Origin: Cinnamomum chago
Taxonomy: Eukaryota > Streptophyta > Magnoliopsida > Laurales > Lauraceae
Assembly: GCA_038049695.1 (NCBI GenBank)
Contig: CP142452.1
Span: 35,018,501 to 35,082,500 of the forward strand
Direction: 5' to 3'
Length of the DNA: 64,000 nt
The notes under the pieces are model-generated. The model was not told the origin of the DNA and searched no databases. It worked only from the letters and a program-made list of their open reading frames with translations. The position numbers and the translations under genes are program-made. This document shows, piece by piece, positions 21,053-33,119 of the stretch; position 1 is the first letter of the stretch, and each line of letters begins with the position of its first letter.

Positions 21053-22084
21053 ATCTGTTTGTGTTTAATTAGATACACATAACCATATCTGTTGTAGTCA
21101 TCAATAAATGTGATAAAATAGTCTTCCCCCATTCTATTTTGGACATTCAATGGTCCACAAATATCAGAATGAATTATAGTCAATGTTTCTAAACTTCTAG
21201 TTCCTTTTGGAAATAGTTTCTTGACCATCTTTCCACTCAAACATGGTTCACATATTGGGTACTTTACTTTACCTAAATCTGGTAAGAGTCCATCCCTAGC
21301 CATTCTAATTATTCAGTTTTTGTTAATTAATGTGCCTTAATCTCATATGCCATAACATTGCCAAACCATCCATGCACACATTCACACACACAGAATAATG
21401 GGAACTAGATTTTATTTTATCATTAAGAGTGTCCAGCAAATACAACTTATCAGAAAGAAAACCATTGACTAAAACTTGACATCGCATGCCAATTTTAACC
21501 TCTTTATCTTTAAATCTGATTTCAAATCCATTTATAGCCAACTGGCTCACAGAGATGACGCTCATCCTCATAGCTGGAGCAAAGAAAACATCGGAGAGAT
21601 ATATGAATTTTCCAGTTGGTAAGGGAATTTTGACCCTCCCTACACCCAACACATCACAAAATGTTTCATTCCCCATGTAAATACTCTGATATCTCGGTAT
21701 CATCTCTTTGAATTCGATAAAACCAGCCTGGGTTCTTGATATGTGCCTGGTGGCTCCTGAATCAATCCACCAATTCTTGTCATTGGTGCCCACCATCATG
21801 GACTATGTGACCATCTCAATATAATCACCATGTTCTTTGGACACTTTACCTTGCTGGCTACTCTCACCCTTTTTCTTTCTGCATTGAGAACTAAAGTGTC
21901 CAGGCTTCCCACAGTTAAAGCAAACACCATTCTTAGGCCCTTTTCGTTTTTTATTGCCTTTGAATTTTCTTTTATTTCTTGTATTAACGGTTAACGCACC
22001 ATTATTGCTCTTAGTTTTGGCAATCATTGCAGAATTAGTAGGTGTTACACCGCGGGCGGCCTGCCTTTGTCCTTCAGCAAGCAA
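21053..22084 (-). pseudogene. Ty1/copia gag-pol fragment (zinc knuckle, protease, integrase start)
   Basis: Minus-strand order: gag zinc knuckle CFNCGKPGHFSSQC (CX2CX4HX4C; about 21930), aspartic protease WWIDSGATRHIS (about 21770), then the pre-integrase block LAMLWHMRLRHIN. After a frameshift near 21310 comes RDGLLPDLGKVKYPICEPCL, completing the HHCC zinc-binding motif, and SDICGPLN...FIDDYNRYGYVY, the start of the integrase core. The rest of integrase, RT and RNase H are missing, cut at the junction near 21053. Frameshifts make it a dead fragment. Confidence 0.88.
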
Positions 22085-23092
22085 TCCGGCTTCAACCTCA
22101 CTACCAAGTTGACTAATTCTAAAGAAAATTTATCTAATGCTCAAAATAAGATAAAAACTCTAGAACTTGAATCTAATGTTATTAATGAACTTAAATTTGA
22201 TTTAAAACTTGCCCATGAAGAACTAAACAACTATAAGGAAATTGAAAATGAATTATCAAAAAATTAAAAATGAAAATTCAATCCTTATAAACCAAGTCAC
22301 TCAACTTGAAAGCTACAAACAAAAGTATGAGTGCAAGTTTACCCAAGGTGAAGAGATATTTGAAAAGTTATTTAAATTGGGTAAATCTCAAAGAGATAGG
22401 ACGGGTTTTGGATTTGATAGGAATATTTCACATGACCCTAGCTTCACCAACACATTTGTGAAAGGTGAGTCCTCATTCTCTAGTACTCATTCTTCTTTGC
22501 CCATGACTAAATGTAATTATTGTGGCATTGAAGGGCATTTTAGGTTTGAGTGCAAACTAAGAAGAAGCCATGTGTCTAAACCCATCCATGAACCCAAAAA
22601 AGTATAATCAAAATCTATGAAGGGTAAGACACTAAAATCAAGGAGGACTCCAAGAACATCAAACAAGTTAAATCAATTAAGAAGGAGTCTCCTAAGATAG
22701 ATTCTAAAAAGTTTAAACAAGTTAAACCAAGTATAAAAGAATCTATAAACAAAAAGCTTCTCAATCTATCCCCCTTAAATCAACCCATAAAAGAACTTTT
22801 GAAGAAAATAGCAAAGTTAAATTTAAAACTCAAAAGTCAAATAAAGGGAGCAAATAAGAAGAAAAGAAAGGTGAATCAATCCCCTAAGAAACAAACTCAC
22901 CAACCTCAAAAGACTAATCACCAATCTAATCTAAATTTAGTCAAATCTAAATATCTTGGTGATAAGTTCAAATTAAAATTTTATCAAGTCAAATCTCCTA
23001 TAGTTGGTGGGACTTCTAAACTAGACCTCAAAGATCAACCCTCTCAAGACCTTAGGTGGATTCCTAAAGTTAGATACTTAAACAAACCTTAA
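22085..23092 (+). pseudogene. Sirevirus-like copia gag, frameshifted
   Basis: Plus-strand gag with a long coiled-coil part (KENLSNAQNKIKTLELESN; LAHEELNNYKEIENEL), one frameshift near 22260, then the zinc knuckle CNYCGIEGHFRFEC (CX2CX4HX4C; about 22510), a stop at 22607 and a Lys-rich tail ending DLRWIPKVRYLNKP. The tail resembles the ..KIWVPK.. region before the protease in Sirevirus-type copia elements. The start is cut at 22085 by the copia fragment. The element resumes after CACTA-2 at 35734. Confidence 0.7.
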
Positions 23093-23149
23093 GGCCTTGA
23101 ACCTCATTGACCAACCTATCCTTTATACACTACAACAAAAATCATTTTT

Positions 23150-23720
23150 CGCGACGTAAATATTTGTCGCAGAAAATCACAAAATCGTCGCAAAATATAT
23201 TCTGCGACGAAAATGGTTTCGTCGCCCGTTCGTCGCCCATTATGTGTCGGTGATTGTTTTTGCCGACGATCAGAATTAATCGTCGCTAAATATACATTTT
23301 TTGCGACAACTCCATATCGTTGCTAAATATCAATTTTCCGCGACAACACATTATCGTCGCCAAGTATCAATTTTCTACAACAACACATTATGTCGGCAAA
23401 AATGATATTTTTTGTCGCCAAATGTCCATAATTCATTACGAGAAAATGGATAAAAAATGGTTAAAAAAAGAATTTGGCGACAAAATGGAGTCGTCGCTGA
23501 ATTATAGTTTTTTACCGACAAAACTTTATTGTCGCCAAATAGTGCATGAATTGCCATAAATTATAATAGGTGACGAATTAGTTTTGCCACGCATAGTTTG
23601 TAGACATTTCGCCCAATATTTAACGTTGCCACAATTTCTCTTAGGCGACAAATTATATACGTCGGGGATATATTTATTCCTTTTAGGAGACAAATAAAAT
23701 TCGTCGCTAAAAATAATATA
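23150..23720. repeat. CACTA-2 left subterminal repeats (cgtcgc words)
   Basis: Many tcgtcgc / gcgacga words (for example ttttcgcgacg, cgtcgccaag, ggcgacaaa) in both orientations next to the left TIR. Inferred binding sites for a transposase supplied in trans. Confidence 0.85.
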
Positions 23721-24446
23721 TATTTTTTTAAATTACCAAATGCTACCTCAAAAACCTCTTTTACGCTGAATGTAATAAAACCTGCTCATTCAACTAAAAT
23801 AAAATGTATAATAAAACCTTCACATTCAACAAAAATAAAATGTACAATAAAACATGGCCATTCAACTCAAACAAAATGTACAGTAAAGTATCTTCATTTA
23901 ACTAATGAAAATGTACAAAACATGCTCCTTCAACATATTAGGAAACATATAACTATTAAATACGACCCACAAGCTTAGCCACATTGTCGTTACTAATTCA
24001 AGTAAAAATGTAGCATCCAAAATAGTGTAAGTACAATATTCTTATGAAAAACAAAAAGATGTTCAAGCAATTGGCCTCTATTACATTGATCTTCAGTCCC
24101 AACCTATGGTAAAAAAAAAAAAAAAAATTTGTTAGGAATTAAACATTGGAATCAAAAGCAAAGTAAGTGAAACAAAATAAAATCCTGAGAAAATTAAAAA
24201 ATAAAAATGCACTTGAGCCTAAACGGTTGATTCAAGATCACAAACCGTTGATTCAAGATCACAAACTAGGGTCATGTATCAAAGGAGTTAAGATTTAATT
24301 GACTGTAAAATAATTCCAGTTCACCTGTTCCGGGCTACCAACATTTGGGATAGAACAATAAGCATGCACCAACTTCTACTTTACCACATAACATACTGAT
24401 AAGACAATCTATATTTGTATTAATCATAAGACATGTGCCAGCATAC
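23721..24446. other. CACTA-2 spacer, no gene seen
   Basis: A-rich DNA with a loosely repeated ttcaactcaaataaaatgtacaataaaac unit (23780-23930) and a poly-A run near 24111. No exon is recognised. Confidence 0.5.
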
Positions 24447-24906
24447 CTAGGAAGAAATTCTGTAACAATGGAAAGATTTGGGGGACGAGTTACTGCTCCC
24501 ATGAAGAGAACAACATTGGGATGGCGTACTCGTTTCGTAATCCGAACCTTGGGAACAGAAAAATCAATTAGATTACAAATAAAAAATTAATTGCAGACCA
24601 AAAGGGCACATGATATTATGTGCCGGCAAGACAACCCATTTCTACTAATGATTGTGAATCCCATAAACTATCCACATTTGAAGAACTCAAGTTGTAATTA
24701 CTATTATAGCAGAGATACCTAAAAAAAGCAAAGAAAAATAAAGGAGTTCGGTAAATAACATAATTAGGATGAGGCAGGTGGATAGTCACCAGTTAATGAT
24801 CTCAAACCAATAATGCAAATGAATTTCACCAGAGCTAGAATAAACTAGTGCACACACAACTCATTTTCTTTTCCATCAAACAGTGGGTGTTTTTTTTTTT
24901 TTTTTT

Positions 24907-24941
<35 letters not shown>

Positions 24942-25036
24942 AAGAGAGAGAGAGAGAGGTCAAATACCTCACTTTTAAACTCAGCTAGTGCATCACCAGA
25001 AATATCTTGGTCCAAAAATTTCTTAACAGCCACTTC
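24447..25036 (-). pseudogene. Captured Raf-like MAPKKK fragment (two consecutive exons)
   Basis: The upstream exon 25036-24968 (69 bp; acceptor ttttccag, donor gag|gtattt) reads EVAVKKFLDQDISGDALAEF then KSE. The next, 24547-24447 (101 bp; acceptor cccaag, donor ag|gtatgc), reads [20 protein letters not shown] then [14 protein letters not shown]. They join in phase. Together they cover the ATP-anchoring Lys (VAVKK), helix C and the hinge of a CTR1/EDR1-type kinase domain; the family has RLRHPN where TKRVRHPN is seen. The glycine loop, catalytic loop and DFG are missing, so no kinase can be made. The intron between them holds a (GA)n run. Confidence 0.9.
24907..24957. repeat. (GA)n microsatellite
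   Basis: Two GA runs separated by ttttaa, in the intron between the two captured kinase exons, preceded by a poly-T run. Confidence 0.9.
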
Positions 25037-25759
25037 CTGGAAAAATTAAAGAACCCACCAGGTTAAATAACTCAATTATCTATGGAAGAAAGTTGCAAAA
25101 GCATTAACAAGTGGAGTTGTTTCTAGTATTGAATTGGATGAACAATCAATCAGGTTAGAAGCAGATTGAAATTCCAAGTGACAAATAAGGGGATAAATGT
25201 TACAATAAAATCATATTGGATAATTAAGAGAAAACATTTATTAACATGATTAATGTAAGCAAAACTAATAGCCCAAACCATTTTACTACTTAGAAGCCTG
25301 TTGAATGTAGAAAATATCCAAAAGTTGCAGTGAACAAAAATATAGCATGCCCACTTGACACATTCTCAATGTGAAACCATAGTTCAAGTATTCAGTATCT
25401 TACCTTTTTGTTTGGCCTTAATGTAAAAACAAATGTCTGACAGATTTTAGAGAACAAATGTCTAAAGATATGTGGCAAGATAGGGGTAGAGGGAGCGCTT
25501 AACCCCAACAACCCAATACAAATTCCTATTTGATGATTATGATGATGATGATGATAATGTAAAAACATTGAATAAGAAAGCAAACAGCAAACAAAAGCAC
25601 AGCACTGCAAACAGAACTACAGGCCACTGCTGTACACTACACCCTCAGCTGCAAACATAGCATTACAGGCCACTGCTATACAAAAGGACTCAACTGCAGG
25701 GCAACAGAACTGGCACAACACAGCAACAACAGCAAACAAGACTTCCATTCCATAACTCT

Positions 25760-26656
25760 TTATTCGTTCCTTAATTGTTTGAAGGATAAAATTATATATC
25801 ACTAGAACACCAATGCCAATCCAATACCAATTATCACTGCTGGGAAGACCGTGTGCATGGAGAACATTGTATCCAATTGTACCATTACTATAGGCAGAAC
25901 TCTGACATGGGACAGAGTACAAAACCATTGGATTCACATTGGTTATCAGCTGAAGTATAGAAAAAATGACAATATATATATATATAGAATGTATAGATAA
26001 AAAGGTGTAAGAAGCAAGAATTTAAATAAATTCTGGTGATAACCAGGAAGCCCTTCTACATAAAGGAAAAAGAAGATTGCAAGGCACAAATGTCAGAAGA
26101 AAGAAATGAATGGGACAGGACTTTCAATGAAGAAATTAGATGTGCAATTTAGAATACAAAACCATATACTAAAAAACCATGGATTCCACTTCAAACAAAT
26201 AATATAACATAGAATTTTGTCAGATCCTAGAAAATGATGTTTACGTTTTGGAAGAATAAATCCACCCAACAAGAATATCACCATAAGTGCAGCAGATCCA
26301 AATGTATTGGCAATAATCATATCACGTGCCACAGCACCCAACATCCGGAAGAGACCCAATGCCATTTGATGTATTGTGAAGAGTATAAACATGAACCGGA
26401 AATATAACAAGTACAGCTAGTCAATGAAATCCCAAGACTATGAGTTAATCCAACAAAAAAAAAAAAAAGATTACCTCTTGGAGAAAATCAGCAACTCCTT
26501 TGAGAAGAGGGAACAAAAGCGCCATCAGCACAGTACCCACCATTTTCTGAGCACAATTTCGAATACACTTCACTACTTGGTATGTAGTGGAGTTGTCAAG
26601 TCCTGTAGATATTTCATCCATGAAGAGTGTTTTTCTTGGCCCAACAGCCATCTCTC
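25760..26656 (-). pseudogene. Captured PDR-type ABCG transporter fragment (three exons)
   Basis: Exon 26656-26475 (acceptor attttag, donor gag|gtaatc) reads [20 protein letters not shown] then DNSTTYQVV: Walker B and D-loop of the first nucleotide-binding domain. Exon about 26409-26245 reads [20 protein letters not shown] then [20 protein letters not shown]: membrane segments of a PDR half. Exon 25949 to about 25760 reads [20 protein letters not shown] then [13 protein letters not shown]: the last extracellular loop and next membrane helix. Full PDR proteins are about 1,400 residues with two nucleotide-binding domains. Here non-adjacent pieces are joined and most exons are absent, so the source gene was internally deleted before or after capture. 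Confidence 0.85.
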
Positions 26657-29433
26657 CTAAAATCAGAATATAAATGCATGTTACTCACTACCCCTTTGAT
26701 ATAATAACTTTATACATGTACGCATGTAACGTATGTATTTAAGAGAATGCATTTGTTCATACAGCAAATGAACAGGGTAATTGGTCACAAACTTCTTCAA
26801 GCACTAAGTTTTGCATGTAAAGTGTGAGCTATGTCAACAGCCACAAGACAACTGATTTCAAGATGTAATGTTTCATGAAAAGTGTGAGCATTTTCACTAC
26901 TTCCACTGTTCCACTTGAAAAGAAAGCACTTTTATTTTCTAAATCTAATGCCATTTGATGTCAAAATTCATAGAGGAGACTGGCTTCTGCCTGTATTCTC
27001 ATTGAATGTGACTTCCACCGTCCACACTACAAATGATACTAACAATGACAACCATATGATAAGTTTTCACCATAAACCAAGAAGTTTTTACTACAGTTTT
27101 AGTAAAATAAATTTGGTTTTACCAATAAATGTTTACAGATTGAAAAGATTGACAAGATTTATGTGGCCAAATGCTGCCCACATTCTGTTTTCACACAGTA
27201 GAAAAATGATACCCGTAACTTGCTAGATCTTCATGGTCAGGTTTAAATTGTCCACAAAAAGGAGACTAACATGCACATTTTTTTCCGGTCACCTCACCCT
27301 AACTTGTGTGGTGTCCATTGTTCTTAAGGCACTTGACATGGTGTGAGGTATTAAAGTCAATGTTGGCAAGAGCTCACAGTTGGAAACTTGGAATTCTCCT
27401 CCTCATGGATTCAATTGCTGCCTTCCCTATCCAGTACTTGGGGTTATCGTTTGATTACCACCTATTTGGGATCCTATTGTGGAGAGAAATGGAAAGTTTC
27501 TTTCTTTTTGCTGTAAGGTTACTTTGTATTAAAGAAAGAAAGGGAACAGGGCAAAAGCTCCCAAAAAACAAGAAGAAAACAAACAGTGGAAACAAACAAA
27601 AAATACCAACCCCAAATGGCAGACCAACCAAAACAGGGACAGAATACAGAGGAGACAGAAAAACAAAAGGAAAAACCAATAAACAGGACCCAACACCCAC
27701 TGCCGCAGCAAGATGCCAAGCAGCAAGAATGAATGGAGATTCTGGGAAGAAAACATCGGCAAAGAAAAAGCACCTCTCACAAGTGGAGACAACTTAAGCT
27801 GCCATCCTCAGCTCTGGAAATTCAATGCACTTCTAGCAAAAGCTACCCAACAAGAACCAAAACAATATCACTGGAAGCTACACAAGCACTGCAGCACCCA
27901 ACCCGCACTGCAGCTGGGCTCACCGAGGCACAGCAGAAGCAGCACAAAAAACCATAGCAGCGCAGGACAACAGAAGTAAAACAAAACCGCACAGCACATC
28001 AACTAGAGGAGAAAGCAAGAGAAAACAGAAGGCCTGCAGAAGCAGCACACTGCACAGCTCCACTTTGCAGCAGAGGAACAAAACAACGCCACAAAAACAG
28101 AGAGCTTCACAGCACCACAAGAAGAACTGCACAGCACCACAAGACAGCAGCAAAACAGCAGAAAACAACAACACGAATCACTGCTCAGCACAGCCACAGC
28201 CAAGCACAGCACAGCTCCAACATGGAAGGACAAAAACCAGAACATAGCACAGCTCCACAGCAAGAAAGAAGAAAAATAGTCAGTGCAGAGTTTTCCTACA
28301 AATCTTGTGTTGTGGATTTTCATGACAGCAATGCCTAAATTTAATTAATAAATATGTACTACTGTGATGATATAATATCACTAAAAAGTATGAACAATGA
28401 ACAACATAATAGATATTCAACTCCAAAAAACCAAAAATAAAAGTAAGAAAGTCAAATGCTTTATGTTATGCTACGAGTTACTGCTTCCCATAACTCAAGC
28501 CCACAATAGTATGCACTCGCAACTCATTGTACCAAACGTATAATTTTTCCAATTTAAACATAAAGAAAGGAAGAATAAGTTAATTCAACTCCAAATCAAC
28601 AAATCAACAAAACTATGCCCTTGAACAAACTTTCTCGTTCAAGCTCAAATCCTTTATCTAAACATTAAATATATATATATATATATATTTTGAGTATTTA
28701 GAAGCTTTTATAATCTTTTTTGATTTCTTGTTTGTTTTCTTCAATTGTGAGGTGACAACCTTTGTAACCTCACATGGGAAAAATAATAATGTTAATTATT
28801 ATTTTGAGTATAGTTTGGTTTTTTGTGATTATTTGCTTCAAGATCCCCCATGAGCACTGACTGGATATAGGATTCATAGCAAACTAACAGGGATATCCAA
28901 ATGCCTGAACTCATGATTATGTGTAAACCAAGGTACTTCAACATGATATGCATAAACCCAAATGGGCCTAGAGAGAAATGCCAAACATGCCCTGAGGATG
29001 ATGAAACAGAATGAGCAGGATAAGGATCCATTTCAAAATTGGCTTGAGATAACAAGAGAAGATTAAACTGCAACAGGCTGGTAATTGAAGGGTTTTTTTT
29101 TTTTTTTTTTTTTCTGCATTTCCCTAATCAAACTCATATTAGAACATCCAAACATACACTAAATTTTATTGACCACAACAAAACAGAAAAAAAAAAAAGG
29201 TAAAATATAATATGTAATCCAGTATTGCCAACAAAGAAAAGTGGGTTGCTTAATATTGCAGTACAACTAGTTAGACTGACATCCATAATTGAAACATGCA
29301 ATCATCATATATATTATTATGAGCATTAGTTGGGAAGGTGATTTAACATGGAATGACACACAAACCCATACAAACTAGAACAAAATTACAAAACAATAAA
29401 GTAAAAGAAGGGCTGAAGAGAGTGAGTACTTAC
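26657..29433. other. CACTA-2 spacer with low-complexity blocks
   Basis: No gene is confidently recognised. 27530-28300 is CAG/ACA-rich low-complexity DNA whose minus strand ends tttctttctttaatacaaag, reminiscent of a decayed LINE 3' end. (TA)n is at 28667-28690, and a poly-T run at about 29094-29114. Confidence 0.4.
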
Positions 29434-29680
29434 CAGCAGAGCTGGATATGATTCAAAATCATCCAATTTCCAAACTTTCCCTGTTAGAGGCTCTGGAAGC
29501 TGTTCAACCAAAGCCAGGAAGAGAACCCATCAAGATTTCATGCTAATTTGAAAGAAATGCAAGTGACCCAGATTGGATTTTGAGGAAATACCTCGAAATC
29601 TGGAGATCTGAAGCCCAAAGAGGCGCCTTTTGAAACAGCTGAAGGTACAAAATTGGATCGAATAGAGTGGCTGCTGAACC
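29434..29680 (-). pseudogene. Captured thioredoxin-like (peroxiredoxin-like) gene fragment
   Basis: The upstream exon ends at 29592 (cgag|gtattt) and reads SNFVPSAVSKGASLGFRSPD then FE. The next is 29499-29434 (66 bp; acceptor gaacag, donor ctg|gtaagt), reading LPEPLTGKVWKLDDFESYPA then LL. Joined in phase (...SLGFRSPDFE-LPEPLTG...) they match the start of a plant thioredoxin-superfamily protein in which ...FESYPALLVMFICNHCPF follows. The CNHCPF active-site block is in the next exon and is absent. The exon start on the 5' side is approximate. Confidence 0.75.
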
Positions 29681-30085
29681 TTTTTTTTCTTTACTTGTTT
29701 TCCTATTTTAAAGAAGAAGAGGTGAGGTAGCTACCAATCATTCACAGTAGACAGTATAAACAGATTACAAAAGCAGACACAACTAGGCACACATCAGCTA
29801 TCAAAAACAATGGAAATGCACACAAATACACGCAAACATATGCATGCATTTATTACAAATATATGACTTTGTGAACATACAAATGCCTAAATAAAAGGTG
29901 GTGGAGATAATTGTTTTTTTTTGGAATCAGTTCAGCTTATAAATCATAATAGCAGAACACAGCATACAGTAAATACAATAGGTTCTTATGTCACATGAAA
30001 TGCAGGAGCAACTCTTTTTTTTTTTTTTTGAATGGTAGGAGCAACTCATTTTCCAAAGAAAAATTAGATATAAGAAATAATTTAC

Positions 30086-30154
30086 ATGGAATAGATGCGA
30101 GATCAGAATGGTCTTTGAGTAGATTGTTTTCACCAGAAGAAACTCTTGTTTCCC
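30086..30154 (-). pseudogene. Exon-like segment of unknown gene
   Basis: 69-bp open segment between acceptor cctcttgcag and donor ccat|gtaaat on the minus strand, reading ETRVSSGENNLLKDHSDLAS. I do not recognise the family. The splice signals and orientation match the captured exons around it. Confidence 0.4.
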
Positions 30155-30524
30155 CTGCAAGAGGCCAAGTTAACCACAAAGCATTTTGAGCAACCATGCT
30201 ATCATAATCTTCTTTATAGCTGTCACAAGTAAATGCATACCAAATGTGACAAGCAAGACTGAAAGACAGCCTGATTTAGCTTCAGCAAGCTACTTATTGA
30301 GTTCAGGCATAATAAAAGTGGCTTGGCTTCTCTCTCTCCCAGATTCACTAAAAGCAGTCAGTACACATGCGCTGCTGAGCCGATAGGCTACAGAATGCTG
30401 TTGCAAAATAACATCAGAGAGGATTCAGGGAAACAGGAGAAGAATAATGAAATGGGGTAACAGAGGCAGCTGGCATTTAAAGTGGGACTGATAGCAAGTA
30501 GAAACTGGTACGTCCAAAGCATAC

Positions 30525-30639
30525 TTTTTCAACCATATTATCAGGTGCAGCTCTCGCCAACAGAACATAAAGTGGCAACACATCTTGTGCCTGTGCTCCA
30601 GCATTCACAATCCCGGAAAGGGATATCGTCATTTGCATT
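30525..30639 (-). pseudogene. Exon-like segment of unknown conserved gene
   Basis: 115-bp open segment between an AG (catgtag) and donor gaaaaa|gtatgc on the minus strand, reading MQMTISLSGIVNAGAQAQDV then LPLYVLLARAAPDNMVEK. The composition looks like real helical protein but I cannot name the family. It lies among captured exons in the same orientation. Confidence 0.5.
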
Positions 30640-30719
30640 CTACATGAACAATGTTAATCTAATCAGTATCCTCTAATATCATGGTGATACAACGAAGCAA
30701 AAAAAAAAAATTATGAACA

Positions 30720-30830
30720 GAGGGGGGGGTGTGGAGAGGAAAACAAATAAGAAATTCAGAAGTGTAGCACACATGCACACACAAGCTCGCACGCACACGC
30801 ACATGCACAAACTCAGAAAGAAAAGTACTA
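30720..30830. repeat. Simple repeats (G-run and CA-rich)
   Basis: A nine-base G run (gagggggggggt) and a cacacgcacacgcacatgcac stretch. No function is suggested. Confidence 0.8.
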
Positions 30831-31428
30831 TCCAAGATCTAGACACAGAGATTCAAGTGTTAAAGGCAATTGATGAAACAATCAACAAATAATTTCATCC
30901 ATGAACTCATGGAGAAAACAAGAAACTTGAGTAGATTGAACCAAAAACATAGACACATGGACCTGCCCACTCTCAAACAAACAGAATCTACCTACCCACA
31001 CACAAACAGAATAATAGTCTCCTACAAATTGTACTGCAAAAAAACATGGCAAAGTGTTGTGAGGCCCATCACCAATGGAGGGGAAAAGAAAGATGTTTGT
31101 TAGGCCATTAGGGGCTGGATTACCATAAGTGGACCACAAGCTGCTTGCACAAGGGAATAAAAAATGATTACTTCACCCATGGGTAAAACCATGTAAGAAA
31201 ATGGAAAAAAAAAATACACGTACTAATCTTTGTGCTTCAAAAATGTCATTATTATATGTAAAGTCACCTTCGGTACCTTTTTTTCCGCTTTGCCTCTATC
31301 TTGTAGTGCAAACATCTCTGAAGAAATGATGGCTGCAATGGAGGAAAGAATTAAGGCCAAAACTAAAGATCTGTTAAGAGAGAATAACACCACAACCCAA
31401 AGAAGAGTAACAAACTTGTAATACTTAC

Positions 31429-31671
31429 TTTTTTGGTCTCCTCATATGCATTTATCCTTCCCTTAGAGGCCCAATCTTCAAAAGCTGAGATGAAGATTGG
31501 TTGAGCACTACTGAGAACAGCTCTAAGGGCCCTTGGGTTGTTAAAGGCTTCCATCAAATGCCTCCTTAACCTCTTATGGCCTAAACCATCAGTGACAGCA
31601 ACAGATGAGCTCCCGATCAACTGGCTGGAAGGCCAACCAGTGCTGACCTTCCCTTCCTCTTGCTGTACCAA
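31429..31671 (-). pseudogene. Captured cytochrome P450 exon
   Basis: The minus-strand reading GWPSSQLIGSSSVAVTDGLG is followed by HKRLRRHLMEAFNNPRALRA, the helix B'-C region of plant CYP85-clan P450s (family pattern GWP....LIG..S....G..H..LR). The WxxxR-equivalent helix C appears as HKRLRRHLMEAF. It ends at donor aaaaaa|gtaagt (31429). Haem-binding FxxGxRxC and the I-helix are absent, so it is a fragment. The 5' exon boundary is uncertain. Confidence 0.8.
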
Positions 31672-31889
31672 GGACTTGCTTGTTTACTAATGGGGAGCAT
31701 GTAACTATTGTAGGATACCCAAATAAATGTGTCCTGTACATGCCATTGTCTCCATACCTACAAAGCCAAAAACAGATGTTTTGTTTTCAACATCTATCAG
31801 TTCTTTGCCAAATCATGGCAACTTCATTGTGCAGAAAGATTAGGAATACATGATATATAAATTTTAATAAACGAGTAATCAAACATTAC

Positions 31890-32200
31890 GGGCCCATTTG
31901 TTTGCATGGAATTGAATTCCTAGAAATTCCTTGGAATTCTAAGAAATATATTCCTATCAAAGCTTTTAAAATTGAAGAAACAAAAGTGAAGAAGATCCAC
32001 AATTGGCCTCAAATAATCTTCACTTCGTTGGAAAATGGTTACCCAAACATCAGCCCATAAATCATGCAAATCCTACAAAGTGAAGGCCCTCTCTACATTT
32101 TCATCGTATATCCTTCAATCCAAACCTTTATAAATATTCCTTCATTGGAAACCCTTTTTACCATGAATTCCTAGGAATTCAATTCCATACAAATAATTAA
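31890..32200. mobile_element. MITE-like inverted-repeat element (ggaattgaattcc ends)
   Basis: Left: gggcccatttgtttgcatgg then aattgaattcctagaaattc. Right, reverse-complemented: atttgtatggaattgaattc then ctaggaattc. The inverted arms share about 35 bp. No coding capacity and no clean TSD by eye. Nested inside CACTA-2. Confidence 0.55.
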
Positions 32201-32265
32201 GATCAAATTAAGATCTAATCTAATCCTATCTAGACAAATAATCCCCCGTTTTTAACTCCCAACAG

Positions 32266-32423
32266 TTCCATTTTCTGTTCAGTTATTGTCCACAAATCAA
32301 GGAAACCGGTGGTATTGGGCTGCGTAGGAGGAGGAATAGGATTTCTCCTTGTTGGAGGTGTGGTATTTCTTCTACGGAAGAGGATGTATAAAGACCAACC
32401 TGAAGAATTTGTGGATATTGCAG
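32266..32423 (+). pseudogene. Captured transmembrane/juxtamembrane exon, probably of an LRR receptor kinase
   Basis: Plus-strand exon between acceptor tcccaacag and donor attgcag|gtttgt. It reads KPVVLGCVGGGIGFLLVGGV then VFLLRKRMYKDQPEEFVDIA: one hydrophobic membrane helix, a basic stop-transfer cluster and an acidic juxtamembrane EEFVDIA. SERK-like and related LRR receptor kinases have this pattern (...FVDVAGE) at an exon junction. It is opposite in strand to the other captured exons. The family is inferred from a short stretch. Confidence 0.5.
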
Positions 32424-33119
32424 GTTTGTGTTTCTTTCTTGTCAGCAAATCAATTATGTACCCATTGTTGATTCAAATGCTAAAGTTTACACAGACGGCA
32501 CGATGTGCTTGAATATTTACTTTCTTAAGCATTATAAAATATTCATTAGATAATATGTAATAGTAAGAAATCCAAAAAGAAAAGGAAAAAAGACAAGCAC
32601 AATTATATAGCCCATGACAAAACTAACTGAGTTCTCAAGGTGACTAGATTCAAAATGCAAATGAGCTGTGTGGATCCAATGAGTATTTCAAGTATGGCAC
32701 CATCCATTCATCCTGGTCTCTCTGGTGCAGATTAGGTTCTGAAGGATGATTGTTCATTTCCTTCTATTATCAGGTTTTGGATCTGCATTTTCTGGAGAAA
32801 TTTCATGTAGAAAAAATGACATGAGGCACACTGGTCTATTTGCAGACTTGAGGAGCATATATATTGTTTTAGCTGTAGAGATTTTCTTTCAATTATCTTG
32901 ATAAATCCTTGATTAGGGGCCTTAAGCTCTTCCATTGTAATCCCCAGTACAGAACATTTCATCATATATAGAGCCTTTGACCAAGCTAACAGAGAAGACA
33001 AACAGAGAGAGAGAGAGAGAGACCTTTTAGTCAGGTTTTGGCTATTGTTTGCTTGGCCAATGAGTACAACTCAGCGAGCGGACCCAGATCACTGGAATAC
33101 ACTGCACCATAATAATTAA
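32424..33119. other. CACTA-2 spacer
   Basis: No gene is recognised. A minus-strand ORF at 33001-32732 has no family resemblance. (GA)n at 33003-33022. Confidence 0.4.

Noticed and set aside
24907..24957. Regular short repeats as a CRISPR-like array
   Set aside because: Simple (GA)n microsatellite in plant DNA with no spacers.
27455..28323. Cys/Phe/Leu-rich minus-strand ORFs
   Set aside because: Low-complexity CAG/ACA DNA open in several frames; a decayed LINE 3' end was considered but no RT motif supports it.
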